Positions 9,940-21,480 of a stretch of DNA of 64,000 bases are shown here, piece after piece. This DNA comes from Silene conica (taxonomy: Eukaryota; Streptophyta; Magnoliopsida; Caryophyllales; Caryophyllaceae): positions 49,556,079-49,620,078 of the forward strand of contig CM055313.2 of NCBI GenBank assembly GCA_029255685.2. Direction: 5' to 3'. Under the pieces are notes generated by a model. The model ran no database searches and had not been told where the DNA came from. It saw only the letters and a list, made by a program, of their open reading frames with translations. A program made the position numbers and the translations under genes. Position 1 is the first letter of the stretch. Each line of letters begins with the position of its first letter.

Positions 9940-12240
9940 AAGAATGTCAATCGTGAAAGGTCCCTGCTACCTTCTTTGTGGGGCGGGTCTCTTTTTGAGC
10001 ATCAAGTAAGTCAATTCGAAGACAAGCTTCCCTTTCGATTTGAAGTCAACAAGGTTTCTTTCTTTTAGAGGGAGTTTCCTTTCTTTCTCCCGAGTTCATG
10101 ACTCCAGCTTTTAACGTAAGCGCTTTCCTATATTGAAAATGGAAATGGTTCATGATTGATAGAACTCTCTGAGTTAGCTCTTCTCTTTCCTATGAAATTT
10201 CTTAAACAAAGTTTGTTGTTTCAAGACTGAAGGTATAAGATCAAAGGCAGTAGATTCTCTAGGTCAAGAGGAAAAATCTCTAGAGAGCTTCTATGCTGGG
10301 TGGTCTCGAAAGGGCACTGGCCTCACTCAAAGGAAGTGTGAAATTGAATTTGAGCACTACTTAAGACAACCTTTTTCTTACTTGGGTGAAGCTTTTCTTT
10401 TTTCTTGACAATAGAAGAGAAGTGACTCTTTCTAGTTACAAAGGAGAGTACTGACTTATCTTGCTCTCAGACTCTGTCTAAGAGAGAAGGTTCTGTGAGC
10501 TAGCCCTAAAGACCCCTTTTCTTATCTTACTTGGGTGAAGCTTTTTTTTACTTTCTTGTTAAATGGCGATGGTTCGGCAGTCGTCAGTCATTCAGCAAAG
10601 TGACGAAGAGATCATAGCCTCTTTCTTTTCCTGTGTATTAGCTCGCTATAAAGTGGTTTCTCTTTTCTTGTTTATTAGATTGTATGTATCAGGACTTTGA
10701 CTAACTAGTGTTTGATTACGCGTTATGCTTAGATCTCTTATTCCTTGACCAATGCTTTTCTGAGATGTCAGTCTACTTCTCTTTTCTAAGAAAGGAAAGG
10801 ATATCTGTATTCCTCGCTTGTGTTGCTTTCAAACCTTTCAAAAGAGCTATAATATAAGGAAGACATGATTTTCCGAGTTAGAAATTAAAGCACTTTTTAG
10901 TTTTCCTATTTTCTAGAATGAAGAAAGTCAGGCTTAGGCACCTTTTTCAGGTCTGTAAGGAGGTCTCTCGCTAGTTAGTGAGATAGCCCGGAGAACGAGA
11001 GCTCGACTGGAAAGGTTTGAAAGTTTTTCGTTCTAAAAAGCCTGCCTCTTGTCTGTCTCCTTTCATCTGCTTTTGTCTTCTTCTAAGCTTCTTCGTTCTA
11101 AGAAAGTACTTCCTTTTGCTTTTTCCCTTTTTGTCGCTATTAAAACTTCTTCGTAGAAAATGCAAACTAACTAGTAGTACTACTTGACTCTCTTTCCAAG
11201 GATAGGTCTCGTGAAAGAGCTTTCTATAAACAAAGCGCGTACCGTACCGAAAGGGTCTGCGCACAGGAGCTCTAAGTCCGGTATATAAAGAAAGGCAAAG
11301 AAAGCGCACGTCAAAGTAAGATCGTATGTCTCGGCCTAAGCTGGGCTCTTAGTCAATTCATCTTCTCTTTCTTTACTACTGTAGTTGAATGCTAAGAAAA
11401 GTCGCGCCCTTATTGATTGCTGCTTTCTTATTGAGATTAATTTAGTCCTTTCTTCTTTTCTTTCAAGCGGGATTCTATTATAAGTCATGGATGGCAACCA
11501 AGTCAAGTGAAGAAAAGTCTTTCTTTTTCGTATGGCCAGAAAAGGTCAACCCATTGCAAAGCAGGCATATAATATAGTAGTAGGTAAGTGCGCTCGCTAT
11601 AAACTGGTTTTCACTTTAGTCTTGTTAACTCCATTACGCAGCAGCTCTTTCTTTTTTACGAGAAAAGCATTGTCATTAATCTTTAAAACAAGGAATCACT
11701 ATATTCTTTGAATCAATCCCTTGACTTTAATGGTCGACCCCCTTTGCTTTCTACCGAGATCTCTATGTTCAGCCCGACTTTTGCTTTCTTTTATAAGTTC
11801 GTTAGGAGATGTATGGATCTAAGCCATGCGCTACTGCTGTTCTAAGCGCTCCCTTCTTTTTTTAGAGCTTGGTTCCTAAAAAGATGGACATTTCGCCAAG
11901 AATCTATGCTTTCGTTTAGGAAAGACTCTCGGAGCAATGTCTCTTTATTCTTTCTTTGTTTTGGAAAACAAAAAGGAGTCTTCTCTGTGACCTTGGACTT
12001 GTGGACAGAATATAGGATTCAATTTGCAACCTTTCTTTCTATCCTCTTATACGCGGGGTTATTTAAGAGTCGGCTGAAAAGCAATGTCAGGTAGTCACAA
12101 ATTCCACGTATGGAGCACATCTGTAGTCAGGCTAAAAGACAAAAGCAGAGGGGTCTGTCTTCTCGACACATTCCAAGGGACGCTATAATCGTAGAGGTAG
12201 GATCGGTCTTCAAAGTCAGACTTACTTACTTTTTGGCTTT
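9940..12240. other. Gene-free stretch with short direct repeats
   Basis: Mostly unrecognised. Direct repeats: CTTACTTGGGTGAAGCTTTT at about 10379 and 10526, and GCTCGCTATAAA(G/C)TGGTTT near 10642 and 11592. CTCG words are scarce (one block near 10975-11010, GATAGCCCGGAGAACGAGAG). Frames at 10971-11309 and 11906-12094 have no recognised motif. Confidence 0.45.
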
Positions 12241-12249
12241 CTTTTATAC

Positions 12250-12400
12250 TCGGGAGAAAAGATAGGCTCTACTGAGGAACGAAGTGGAGGGGGTGAAGAA
12301 GTCCCTGCTGAGGAACGAAGTAGAGGATCGGAGGTAAAGTAGAGATAAGCCCGGGATGATGTCGACTGACAAGGAAGGGGCCCATCAAAAGATAAAGCAA
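12250..12400 (+). repeat. CTCG-word array
   Basis: Words CTACTGAGGAACGAAGTGGA and CTGCTGAGGAACGAAGTAGA occur 55 bp apart, followed by TGTCGACTGACAAGGAAGG. Confidence 0.65.
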
Positions 12401-12493
12401 AACGCCTGCTACGCCACACAGTTTTTATCAAGGGGAGTTACCACCAAGATTAATTCTCTTTTGATCCATCCCCGGAGAACCTAAATTAGGTGA

Positions 12494-12730
12494 TTGGATC
12501 GCATCACAGAAAGAGAAAGGCTCCTTGTTGCATTGAATGAGCTTGGTTGGGGCAAAGAAAAAGGTCCTATACTAGGAGCTCCCTCTCTTCAAGTTGGTTT
12601 AAATTGTGTATGGATGGCTCTATTCTCAGGAGTTTTTCTTTTTTCTATGTCTATCCGAAGTTGCCTTGTCTCTTTCTTTTCTTCCTTTACTGGGTTTCGC
12701 ACAAGACAAGACTTCCTTAGTTCGAAGTGA
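12494..12730 (+). other. Open frame, coding status doubtful
   Basis: A 78-residue frame, hydrophobic in the middle (WMALFSGVFLFSMSI), which could span a membrane once. It is preceded by unique sequence (GGAGTTACCACCAAGATTAA). It opens at TTG, not ATG. No family recognised. It may be a fragment of a decayed gene. Confidence 0.12.
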
Positions 12731-12929
12731 AGCAAAGGGTAGATAGAGTTGTCTCAGGTAAGGTAGGATGAGACTGCTTTTCTGTTCATATTGAATTTCA
12801 TGCTTTTCATTTTCTTTTTGCACTCTCTTTTTGGGTCCTTGAGTAGACCGCGCTCGTAAGCCGCCCCCTTGCTTTCTTCTTTTATCTCCTCTTTTCTTTG
12901 CCCGCTCCGAAAAGCACTAAAAAGAAAAA

Positions 12930-12990
12930 AAAAATATTATATGTCTTAATTTCTCCTCTTTTTCAAGTTGAAGCAACTGATCTTTCACAA
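12930..12990 (+). repeat. TTATGTATTAATT / TCTCCTCTTTTTC module, diverged
   Basis: ATTATATGTCTTAATTTCTC followed by CTCTTTTTCAAGTTGAAGC. Relative of the AT-rich modules at 13581, 15655 and 20150. Confidence 0.55.
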
Positions 12991-13019
12991 ATGTATGTGT
13001 CTTCAAGCAAAAGAATGCG

Positions 13020-13120
13020 AGGGATGAGATTTCCAGCGAGAGGAGATAGGCTCGGCTACAGTATGGAGACGAGGAGAGGAGAAGGCGTAGATTGAAAAGA
13101 GAGTTTAATTAGCTCGATTG
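13020..13120 (+). repeat. Short CTCG-word array
   Basis: GCGAGAGGAGATAGGCTCGG followed by CTACAGTATGGAGACGAGG, a variant of the 'GAAGTATGAAGGCGAGG' word. Confidence 0.6.
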
Positions 13121-13580
13121 CAAAGTAGATAAACCAGAAATGGGGAGAAGACTGGTAACGAAATAGGGTCAAATGACCCAATAAGACAGTCTTTATGAGA
13201 CCCGAAAAGTGACTTAAAATGGCAACATCCCTCCAGAGGCGCTTTTCCTTTAGAAAAAAGTGGATTGACTCCTTCAGCATAGTTTCATCCCAAGGCAATG
13301 TCTTTCTTCGATTTCTCTTTTGGGACTTTTTCAACTTTATCGGAAGAAGGTGAAAAAAAGCACTACTTTATCGGATAAAAGGGCAAGTCTGGTAAGAACT
13401 CGAACGAAAGTGAGAAGGAATTTAATTAGCTCGCATATAAACAAGAAGTAGAGGGCTCGATTGAAAAGAGCGGAGATTAGCTAAAGTTGGTTGACTGAGA
13501 AGGAAAAAAAGAAAGACAAATAGACAAGAGTGCAAAGCGAAAAACAACAAGAAGCAAGAGTGTTAACGACCAGAAATAGG

Positions 13581-13745
13581 TTCTTATTATGTATTAATTA
13601 ATATTAATTATATTTCTTAATTATGCATTAATTATGCTTTCATTTCTCCTTATTTTCTCCTCTTTTTGCATTAATTTCTTTATTTAAATAAATTAATAAA
13701 TTGTATTAATTAATAAATTATATTAATTAAATTCTCCTCTTTTTC
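13581..13745 (+). repeat. AT-rich TTAATTAA island
   Basis: About 165 bp composed nearly only of ATTAATTAATATTAATTA-type sequence, ending CTCCTCTTTTTCTCC. Shorter copies with the same start (TTCTTATTATGTATTAATTA) lie at 15655 and 20150. It stands out sharply from its neighbours in base composition. Confidence 0.75.
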
Positions 13746-15100
13746 TCCATCTGGGAAATGGGTACATTTTCTTTTAAAGAGAGAAAGGCACGAGAGAAAG
13801 TCTGCAAAAGTCATTTCGTCACTTTTGATCATACCAAAGGTCATAGCTGATAGGTCGAAGAAAGCTCTTTTCAAGGCTGAGCGAGGGGAATAGAGGCTCT
13901 TGGAAAAGCGTTCGATGTGAAATTAATGGGCTTCTCTTTCTTCGTCGTAAACCGATCCAAGCTTTGCTTTCTACCTATGCATTGAATCAGAAAGTGCAGT
14001 TTACTAAAAGAAAAAAGTGAGCTTTCGAGTTAGTAGATTTTGTGCATTAAACCGTTTCACATATTTTACCAATTGAAAGAGTCATGAGACAGCAAATAAT
14101 CAAGCTTTCCAACATAAACATAAAGCAAGAGAAAGAAGGAAAAAGAATTGGGGGAGGTCTTTAATATAGGAGGAGCTCTTTGATTTCTTATGTACTTTCT
14201 TTCAAGAGGTTCGTTTCTAGGGAAAGAAAGAGGGAAATTCTTCGTTTTGCATATTCCGATCTGCCTGGATGGTGCAGGTTCCCTCGTTTTAAGATCTTAG
14301 CGCATACCTTAGGCATCCTTCCTCTAGGCAAAGTAAGGAAAAAGGTAAGTTCGAAGATTCTCTCCTTCTGTTTCAACTGGTCTGAGATCCTTTTCTTTCT
14401 TGGTCAAGTTCAATGGTAAAAGAAAAGAAGAAAGACAGAGGGCATCGAATAATAAGTAGAAAGCAAAGACAGGTGAAAGAAAGGAGACAGTGATGCTGAA
14501 TTCGGTGCTGGCTTATTAGGAAGTTGCGGCGGACGCTTAATAAAAGAAAAGACAAGTGAAAGCAAGTCGAATAGGTGCCTAGTAAAAGAAAGAGGCAAAT
14601 TTCTATTACTTTAAAAGCGCTTTAAAGTCAAGTCTCGAGCAAGCAGCAAGACTTTAAGGGAGAGTTTACGAGGTCGAACGTTAGTGATGAGGGTAAGGGC
14701 TCGGCTTCAGTATGAAGATGAGGATAAGGAGAAAAGCACTAGACAAGGAAGCTTTTCGGGTTCAATTATCTAAGGAAAGTCAAGCTTCGTAAAGAGTTCA
14801 AAGGAGCTGCTTCTTTATTACAAGTGTAAAAATCTTACCAAAAGGAAAGAAAAGTGAAGTCTGGAGCAAGACAAGAGGGGGCGGAGCCTGTTAAGTTGGT
14901 AGTCTTCTGTCGCAAGGTAGTTCTCATCGAATGGAAAGTGAAAACGTAAGAATAAGAAAAGTTCTTCAGTTTCTTAATTCAGCTATGATTCTGATAGAAA
15001 GGTACGAATGAACGCAAAGGTAGGCATTTCAAACTGACTCATACGAAGTTGGCTCTCTTTCTTCAATTTCTAGAGGAAAAACGACCGTAAGGATAAGGAA
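13746..15100. other. Gene-free stretch
   Basis: No gene seen. Mixed unrecognised sequence with occasional words (GAGGTCGAACGTTAGTGATG near 14667, AAGTCTCGAGCAAG near 14627). Overlapping frames at 14180-14598 on both strands have no motif. Segment 14930-15010 (GAAAAGTTCTTCAGTTTCTT) resembles 7750-7800 and 35745-35770. Confidence 0.4.
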
Positions 15101-15104
15101 GAAA

Positions 15105-15540
15105 TGCCCCTCTCTCTTCAATCGAGTGCTTTCTTTCAGACCTATCCTCTCACTATCGCTCTTCACCCTATCCTCTCTCTATCGATCTCATCTATCTCCC
15201 TCTCATCTATCTCCCTCTCGCTAACACTCTCATCCCGATCCTTCTAGTCTCGCCCCCTCCGGGTCCTCTCCTTGTCAGTCGAGCGAATTCATCACCACAA
15301 GGGCCTAACGGTCGATCTCTTTCATCACCTTTTAGGCTATCTCCCTACGGTCTACTTTCACTATCTCCTCGCCCTCATACTTCAGACGAGCTATTTAAAC
15401 CTTAACAGTCGCTACCACAAGGTCCTCTCCCTAGCAGTCTCACCTCTCTCCCGTTGGTCGATCTCTTTCATCTCCATCTTATGGTCGTTAACACTCGACT
15501 CTCTTACCTCCTTTAGGTCGTATTCACTCGAGCACTTTAA
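15105..15540 (-). repeat. Large CTCG-word array, pyrimidine-rich strand
   Basis: Words include CTCCTTGTCAGTCGAGC, CCTCATACTTCAGACGAGC, CAGTCGCTACCACAAGG and ATCTATCTCCCTCTC (tandem near 15180-15220). GAGCTATTTAAACC near 15390 is a spacer that recurs elsewhere. The frame 15272-15622 only translates this array. Confidence 0.8.
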
Positions 15541-15600
15541 AGCCTTGAGGAGAGAGAAATTAGGGCGAACGCTAGTGAGAGAAAGAATGCGCACTTTGAT
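15525..15600. repeat. Head-to-head junction of two word arrays
   Basis: CACTCGAGCACTTTAAAGCC followed by TTGAGGAGAGAGAAATTAGG, then GCGAACGCTAGTGAG. The pyrimidine-rich array ends and the purine-rich one starts here, as at 9380-9440. Confidence 0.7.
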
Positions 15601-15610
15601 AAACAAAAGT

Positions 15611-15636
15611 TATATTAAATAGTACGCGCGCGAGTA
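15611..15636 (+). repeat. (CG)n motif
   Basis: TATTAAATAGTACGCGCGCG followed by AGTAG; closest to 5344 and 29767. Confidence 0.65.
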
Positions 15637-15644
15637 GAAAGAAA

Positions 15645-15800
15645 AGATTGCAAAGAAGGTTGACTTTCTTATTATGTATTAATTAATATTAATTAATTGT
15701 ATTAATTGCTCCTTTTTTTGCATTAATTAATTTAAATAAATTTCTTATTTAATAATTAATTATATGTATATAATTGTCCTCTTTTTCGAGTTTCTGTGTT
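15645..15800 (+). repeat. AT-rich TTAATTAA island
   Basis: GAAGGTTGACTTTCTTATTA followed by TGTATTAATTAATATTAATT, then TTTCTTATTTAATAATTAAT. The first 30 bp match 20155-20185 exactly by eye. Confidence 0.75.
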
Positions 15801-18160
15801 CGATTAATTAGCTCGAATACAAAGAAAGAATCCAAAGAAAGAAAAAGAGAGCAAAGCAAGGGAGAAAGAGAGCAAAGCAAGAGAAAAAGACAAGATAAAA
15901 AGAGAAAGAAAACAAGAAGCAAGAGTGCAAAGTAACACAGAAATTAAACAAAGCAAAAGCATATGAAAGAAGGCACAAAAAACATAATCTTAGGCTCGTT
16001 TTCGAGTTCTTTTTTCGAGCCTTTCCTTTCTAAATCTCGGGCAGTCGAGTCTTTAAAAACCCTCCTTATCTTCTCCTTCGTATCTCAGTCTACGCCTTTT
16101 CTCCTGCTTGACTTTCTAGTTTGCACTTAGATGTTTAAGCTATCCTCAAATCTTAATGTTCAATATCTTCAATGTCCAAAAAGGAAGGATTTATAGAGCA
16201 AGTTCGGGGCGAAGATGAACAAAAGAAAAAGAGTACAAGTCCAATCAACAAGACAAGTTCAAAGAAAAAGAAAGGGAGAAAAGGTAGACGAAGTGGGTTG
16301 AATACGAGAGGAGAGTGAAACGAGGTCGATTGCGCAATTGAATCTCACTAACAAATTAAAATACAAAAATAAGATGATTCCGGCCAAGAGTTTGAGCCTA
16401 GCTTTCTTATGTGATATTCTCTCTCTTTAGCCTGGATTAGCTAGAAAGAAAAAGAAAAGAGGAAGACTCCACTAAAGAAGTTTGGTTGCAGCAGAATAGA
16501 ATCATCCTATATTATGATGCGCGCGGCACACTTTCTAGATCTCATACAGCTACAAGGAGAAAAAGAGTATTTAGCAAGTACCATGTCCGAGAAATTCCTT
16601 CAAATCTTCTCCGACCGAGGAAGGAGAATCACAAGGAAAGAGCGAAAGCATGCTACGAGACGGTCAGAATAAGAGAAGATCACTTTATATATATATTAGC
16701 AAACTGACAAAAGAAGCTAGTCAAACAGCCACTTCACTTCCATTGAAACAAAGAAAAGTCACGAAAGAAAGAAGACTTGCCCTAGAGAAGCATTCTACTA
16801 ACAAAGACAAGCTAAGTAGAAAGCAGTAGTAGTGGCTTTGGAAGGCACCTTGCTAGCTTTCGTCTCTTTCTCTTAAGTTGGGAGATCAAAGTGCTCTATT
16901 GGCCTGACTTTCTTTTATATCCCTATATAATTAACCTGCCATCAAATCTCTCTCATTACGGATCGAATGCGGAGTTAGTTTTTCAAATGCAAAAGCCTTC
17001 TTATCTTCCTCACAAAGAAGCCATTCACAGACCTTACTCTTTCTCTTTTTCTCAAGTCTGAAATGAAGATAATCTTGACGGAAAGACATAGCAAAAGGTG
17101 ACATTCAGGGGACTTTACTCACCAAATTTGACTAAGAAAAAGGAAGTTCTCTCCTACTTTCTTTTTAATACGATCCCAAGGCGAGAATAAGGTGGAAGAA
17201 AGCTCGCAGCCTTAGAAGCAGAAGATGATCCTTTCTTTACTATGCCAGCTCCTCCTGCTTTAATGCTCGATTCCTATCATCGAGAACCTGCTTTCAAGAT
17301 TAGCAAACCTCTAGTCTAGTATACTGAAGATAATGACCATCAAGCGATTGTTGACTTTTATCTTCATATTATATGTAGTAAATAAAGCTAGTTAGAACCG
17401 AGGCTGATAAGTCATACAAAAGCAGACTTCTATGAGAAAGTACGATCCGAGCCCAACCTATAAAGACAGAGAGAGTTCCCTGGAAAAAGAAAAGGCAAGA
17501 AGATTAAGTCATTGGCGAACTAACTCAGTTTGAAATGAAAGATGTGAGCTCTGTCTTCCTTTCATAGAGATTTTCTACATCTTCTCAAGCCGCCCTATCT
17601 ACGCCCGTAAAGACTCGTCGAATTCGCTCGGCTGAGACCTTTTACAATCGCAAGCGCCCTTCTAAGAATGAATCTTGCTTAAGGATTTTCCTAGGGCGTA
17701 ATTCCTTTCGTATGATGTAGGCACTTAGTTCCGGTCCGATTCTTAAGCACAATAAAGGAAAGCTCTTTTCTCTTTTTAAGAAAAACTGTGTACATTGTGA
17801 CTTCCCTTTTTCTAAAGAAAGAAAAGCACTACTATAAAGCTGAGACCTTTTTCAACTTCGCCCTCTTATTTATATTATATTAGGGAGAAGAGAAGATGAG
17901 AACGAAGAGAAAGGCAAGTAAGTCGAAGTTCCGATGTCTGAGAAAGCCTTGTTAATTATAGAGGATAGAAGACTTTCGTTTCGGGGATTAGAAAAATGAA
18001 TCGCGAGGCAGTTTTCAAGGATGATCCTTCTTTAGGTTAGGTCACTGGGATATCGCACTTTTTGAGTCTTAGTGCTCTCGGACTCACACTAAAGATCAAA
18101 AGTTTTGCTAGACTGTAGAAGTGAAATCAAATTCAAGAGAGGTTTGAATTTCTTTTCTAT
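15801..18160. other. Gene-free stretch
   Basis: Purine-rich simple sequence to about 15990 (AGAGAGCAAAGCAAG-type units), then mostly unrecognised. A (CG)n variant lies at 16509-16530 (ATTATGATGCGCGCGGCACA). The frame at 16486-16707 is basic and unmatched. Few repeat modules after 16.5 kb. Confidence 0.4.
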
Positions 18161-18164
18161 ATAT

Positions 18165-18560
18165 TAAGTGCATACGAGAGGAACGAAGTAGAGAAAAGGG
18201 GGCAAAGGCTAGGTCTGGCCCGGTAGAAGGAGAGCTGAATCTGAACGAGATAGATATCACGAACGTGGACTGGGAAAGAGAAAGAAATGAGACTCGAGTT
18301 CTTACGAGAGGAGCGTAGCCTGTCGACCAGAGGAGAGCGAAGCGAGGACGACTGCTAAGGACCCTTGTGGTACTCGATCGATAGTGAGAGGTGAAAGAGC
18401 GACTGAAGAATGAAGGAGATAGCCCGGAGGGGGATCAACTAAAGTATGAAGAAGAGGAGAAATAAATGAGACTCGACTGCCAAGGAGAGGAGAAGGCGTA
18501 GACTGGTAAGGAGAGGATAGGGCGACAGAATGAGTTGAAAAGGCAAGTCTCGGAGGCAGT
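18165..18560 (+). repeat. Large CTCG-word array
   Basis: Words GACTCGAGTTCTTACGAGAG, GGAGCGTAGCCTGTCGACC, ACGACTGCTAAGGACCCTTG, GACTGAAGAATGAAGGAG and GACTCGACTGCCAAGGAGAG. The opposite-strand frame 18302-18571 is a shadow of this array. Confidence 0.8.
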
Positions 18561-20149
18561 GGCGCATTCAAACAAATAAAAAAGCGCCAGTCTCAGAAGG
18601 AGGATTCGCATTAGTGGGAAGACATAGGGAATCTACTACTCATTGCGAATAGAGCTAAATACTCTTGTCTTATTCTCGCCTTTTTTACTAGAGCTTTCTT
18701 CATAGGAAGACGAATCGCTTTTAAAGCTGCACTCTTTCTAGAGTTGAAACGGACAAACGACTAAGCCTACCCATGCGAATAGATTTACACGAAGAGGAAA
18801 GTGACTCTTTCTAAACTGACTTTCTTTCTTAGAAATTTCATTCAGATTCTATGGCTACTTCTGTCTTCGAGAGTCAGCTACTACTGCAAATAAAAGAAAG
18901 AACCCCAACCAACAACAAGAGTGCAAAGCGAAAACAATAGAACAAATAAGAGACTCAGACAAAAAGAAAAGAAAGAGTGAATACAATAGAAAAAGAAGAA
19001 AAAAGAAAGCAAGAGCACAGATCGGGTTACAAAAGAATAAGGCTCCGCCTCTGCACCGAGCAAGCACACCCGCACAAAACAAGAGGGAAGCCGGACCTAC
19101 TAAAGGAAAGTTCCAAAAGAAGCATCGAAAAAGTCTTTCTTTACAGACAGACCGTGCAAAGAAAAGAAAGAAGCAGAATAAGGAGAAAGAAGCTTCTTTC
19201 ATTTGTACGTTTCGACCAATTAAAACAATTTGCATATAAATTAAGTAAGAAGGCGGGGTGAGGTAACGAGGAAAGTCAATCTAATTGGCGAGCGAGAAGA
19301 TATAAGGGTCAAGCTTCAGTATGAAGCGGAAAGCGTAGGGGCTGACATAAGATAAGGGGGACTCGAGTGCAAAGAAAGAGAAAGGAGCTCCAATCAATGC
19401 AAAAAGAACGCAAGAAAGATCAAAGAAAGGGCGAGAACAAGCGACTGCAGAAAGTGCTTTTTACAGCTTCTTTCACTTCATCTTGGACTGATCTGTGCTT
19501 TAAGAATTTCACTTGGCTCTGTCTTGTCTTGGTCGAGACTTGCCTTTTCTTTGCTTTATGCTTTTTCTACTTTTAATGCGCCCGGTGCACTCGATTTAAA
19601 GCAAAGCGCTTCTCTTGAGAGAAACTTTTTTACTATGCACGTGCCGACTATCTAAAAAGAATGCTTTGACTATGCTTTTTGGTATGCTTTCTTTTGCAAC
19701 TTGTCTTAAGAAGTTTGGCCTCTTTCTGAAGCTTGACTGGCACTTCGATCCCGAAAAATCTCTTTGTCTATGTGATCCCTTTTGGCTTTGGTAGAGCTTC
19801 TTTCCTTTCACTATCCCTCTTTCTTTTCTTTCTTTGCAATCGAGCTAATTAAACTTTCTCTTGCTCTCTTTCTTTGACTTCGCGCTTTTTCGGACACATC
19901 AACTGGAAATAGCTTTTAAGATATAAGTAATATAATATGATTTCAGTATTTGAAAAAAGACTGATGGCTTTAGTTTGCTCTTTTCGCATCAACTTAAAAA
20001 GCGAGAGTAGAGAGGTGAAGATAGCACGAAAGGACCTGCTCTCATAGAAAGAAATTTAACTCAAAAAAGAAAAGAATCCAAACAAACAAGTACCAAGAGC
20101 GTAGTTGAGTAAATAAAACAAGAATCCGACCCTTTAAAAGAAAGAATCC
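18561..20149. other. Gene-free stretch, partly low complexity
   Basis: 18880-19260 is A/G-rich simple sequence (AAAGAAAAGAAAGAG runs). 19375-19560 holds repeat modules (CATCTTGGACTGATCTGTGC near 19488). TTTTTCGGACACATCAACTG near 19888 is a reverse copy of the GTTGATGTGTCCGAAAAAG module. Frames at 18855-19261 on both strands come from low-complexity sequence. Confidence 0.45.
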
Positions 20150-20220
20150 AAACAAAGAAGGTTGACTTTCTTATTATGTATTAATTAATTGTATTAATTT
20201 CTCCTCTTTTTCGAGTTGCT
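20150..20220 (+). repeat. AT-rich TTAATTAA module
   Basis: GACTTTCTTATTATGTATTA, then ATTAATTGTATTAATTTCTC and CTCTTTTTCGAGTTGC. Confidence 0.75.
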
Positions 20221-20267
20221 TTCACTTTGAACTTGTCTTGTTGATTGGACTTTTCTGGGCTTTTCTC

Positions 20268-20330
20268 GTTATGAAAAAGTAAGAAGATAATTTGATGGCT
20301 ATTCTTTCTGCATAAAGACTGCCAAGTAAA
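20268..20330 (+). repeat. GAAAAAGTAAGAAGATAA module
   Basis: CGTTATGAAAAAGTAAGAAG followed by ATAATTTGATGGCTATTC, then a gap and GACTGCCAAG. Nearly the same as 36178-36240. Confidence 0.75.
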
Positions 20331-20334
20331 GGTC

Positions 20335-20780
20335 AAGGAAAAGAGCCTAGCCAGAAGAAAGAAGGGGAGACTGAAAATGAAGGAGATAGGATTGGCTCGG
20401 CCTAAAGGAGAAGGAGAGAAGCCCGGCTGGGAGGAGACTGCTAAGGAACGAGAAAAAGAAGGAGATTGAAAAGAGACTCGAACGTTAGTGAGAGGAGAGG
20501 GATAAGAGGTCGACCAAAGGTAAGAGGGTGCTTTTCTCGCTCGACTGACAAGCAGATCTAATGTTCTAGTTTTTCCCTTTTTATTGAGAGGTACTTGTGC
20601 AAAAGTAAGAATATAAGATGATGGCTATTCCCTGTGATGAAAGACTGCTAAGGATCGGGTAAAAAAGTGAGACTTCGGCATGAAGTTGAGGGAATTTATC
20701 TGGCGAACGTAGGACACGCAGTGGTAGCGACTGCCAAGGAGAGGAGAGCAAAGAAGCGAGAGGGGGTGGTAGAAAAGAGA
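20335..20780 (+). repeat. CTCG-word arrays around a GCAAAAGTAAGAA module
   Basis: Words GACTCGAACGTTAGTGAGAG and GGTCGACCAAAGGTAAGAGG; then GTGCAAAAGTAAGAATATAA at 20596; then GACTTCGGCATGAAGTTGAG and GCGACTGCCAAGGAGAGG. Confidence 0.7.
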
Positions 20781-20999
20781 CTTCACAAAGATTCAAGCAA
20801 ACAAAATACGTACCTTTCTTTCGAGCCTATCTGTTCCTGTTCGTTCTCGAGGAAGGCTCCTTTGTCTCTGGACCGTCTTTTCTTAGGTGCGTGCTGCACT
20901 CACGAGGTACTTTCTTTAGTCAGATAAAAGTCAAGAGAATATGAAGATGAAGGTGCAATTTAGTGAGTAAATTAGTTTGCAAATTCGTAAGAAAGAAAG

Positions 21000-21480
21000 C
21001 TAGTGCATACGAGACGAAAACTAAAGGGAGATAGATAAGATGACTGCCAAGGATCCAAGGCGCTCTTGTTCTACCCGAAGTGCAAAATTAAACCCCGATT
21101 GCAAAGAAAAGAAAGAGTGAATACAATAGAAAAGAGAAAAAGCAAGCCTCGAGTTCATACAAACGTGAGGAGCGTAGCCTGTCGACTGGAAAGGAGAGCG
21201 AAATGAGACTCGAGTTCATACAAACGTGAGGAGCGTAGCCTGTCGACCGGAAGGGAGATAAGCCCAGGACGGGGGATCGGTCGCAGAGAGAGGAGAGACT
21301 GAAGAGGTCGAACGCTAGTTAGAGGGCCCGGAGGGGGATCGACTGTAAAGGAGAGGAAAGAAGGAAAGGAGAAAGGCTCGTCCAAAGTATGCAGGCGAGG
21401 AGAGGATTTAGAAAGACGATACTGACAAGTAGAGAGGATCGGAGAAGAAGTTTAATTAGCTAGCTCGATTGCAAAGTAGT
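21000..21480 (+). repeat. Large CTCG-word array with an internal tandem
   Basis: CTCGAGTTCATACAAACGTG then AGGAGCGTAGCCTGTCGAC occurs twice, about 60 bp apart (21148-21190 and 21208-21250), which looks like a recent local duplication. Other words: GGTCGAACGCTAGTTAGAGG, GGCCCGGAGGGGGATCGAC. Confidence 0.8.

Noticed and set aside
18855-19261. Opposed long frames on both strands, one very Phe/Leu-rich like a membrane protein
   Set aside because: The DNA is A/G-rich simple sequence, which gives Phe/Leu/Ser-rich frames on one strand and Lys/Arg/Glu-rich frames on the other.
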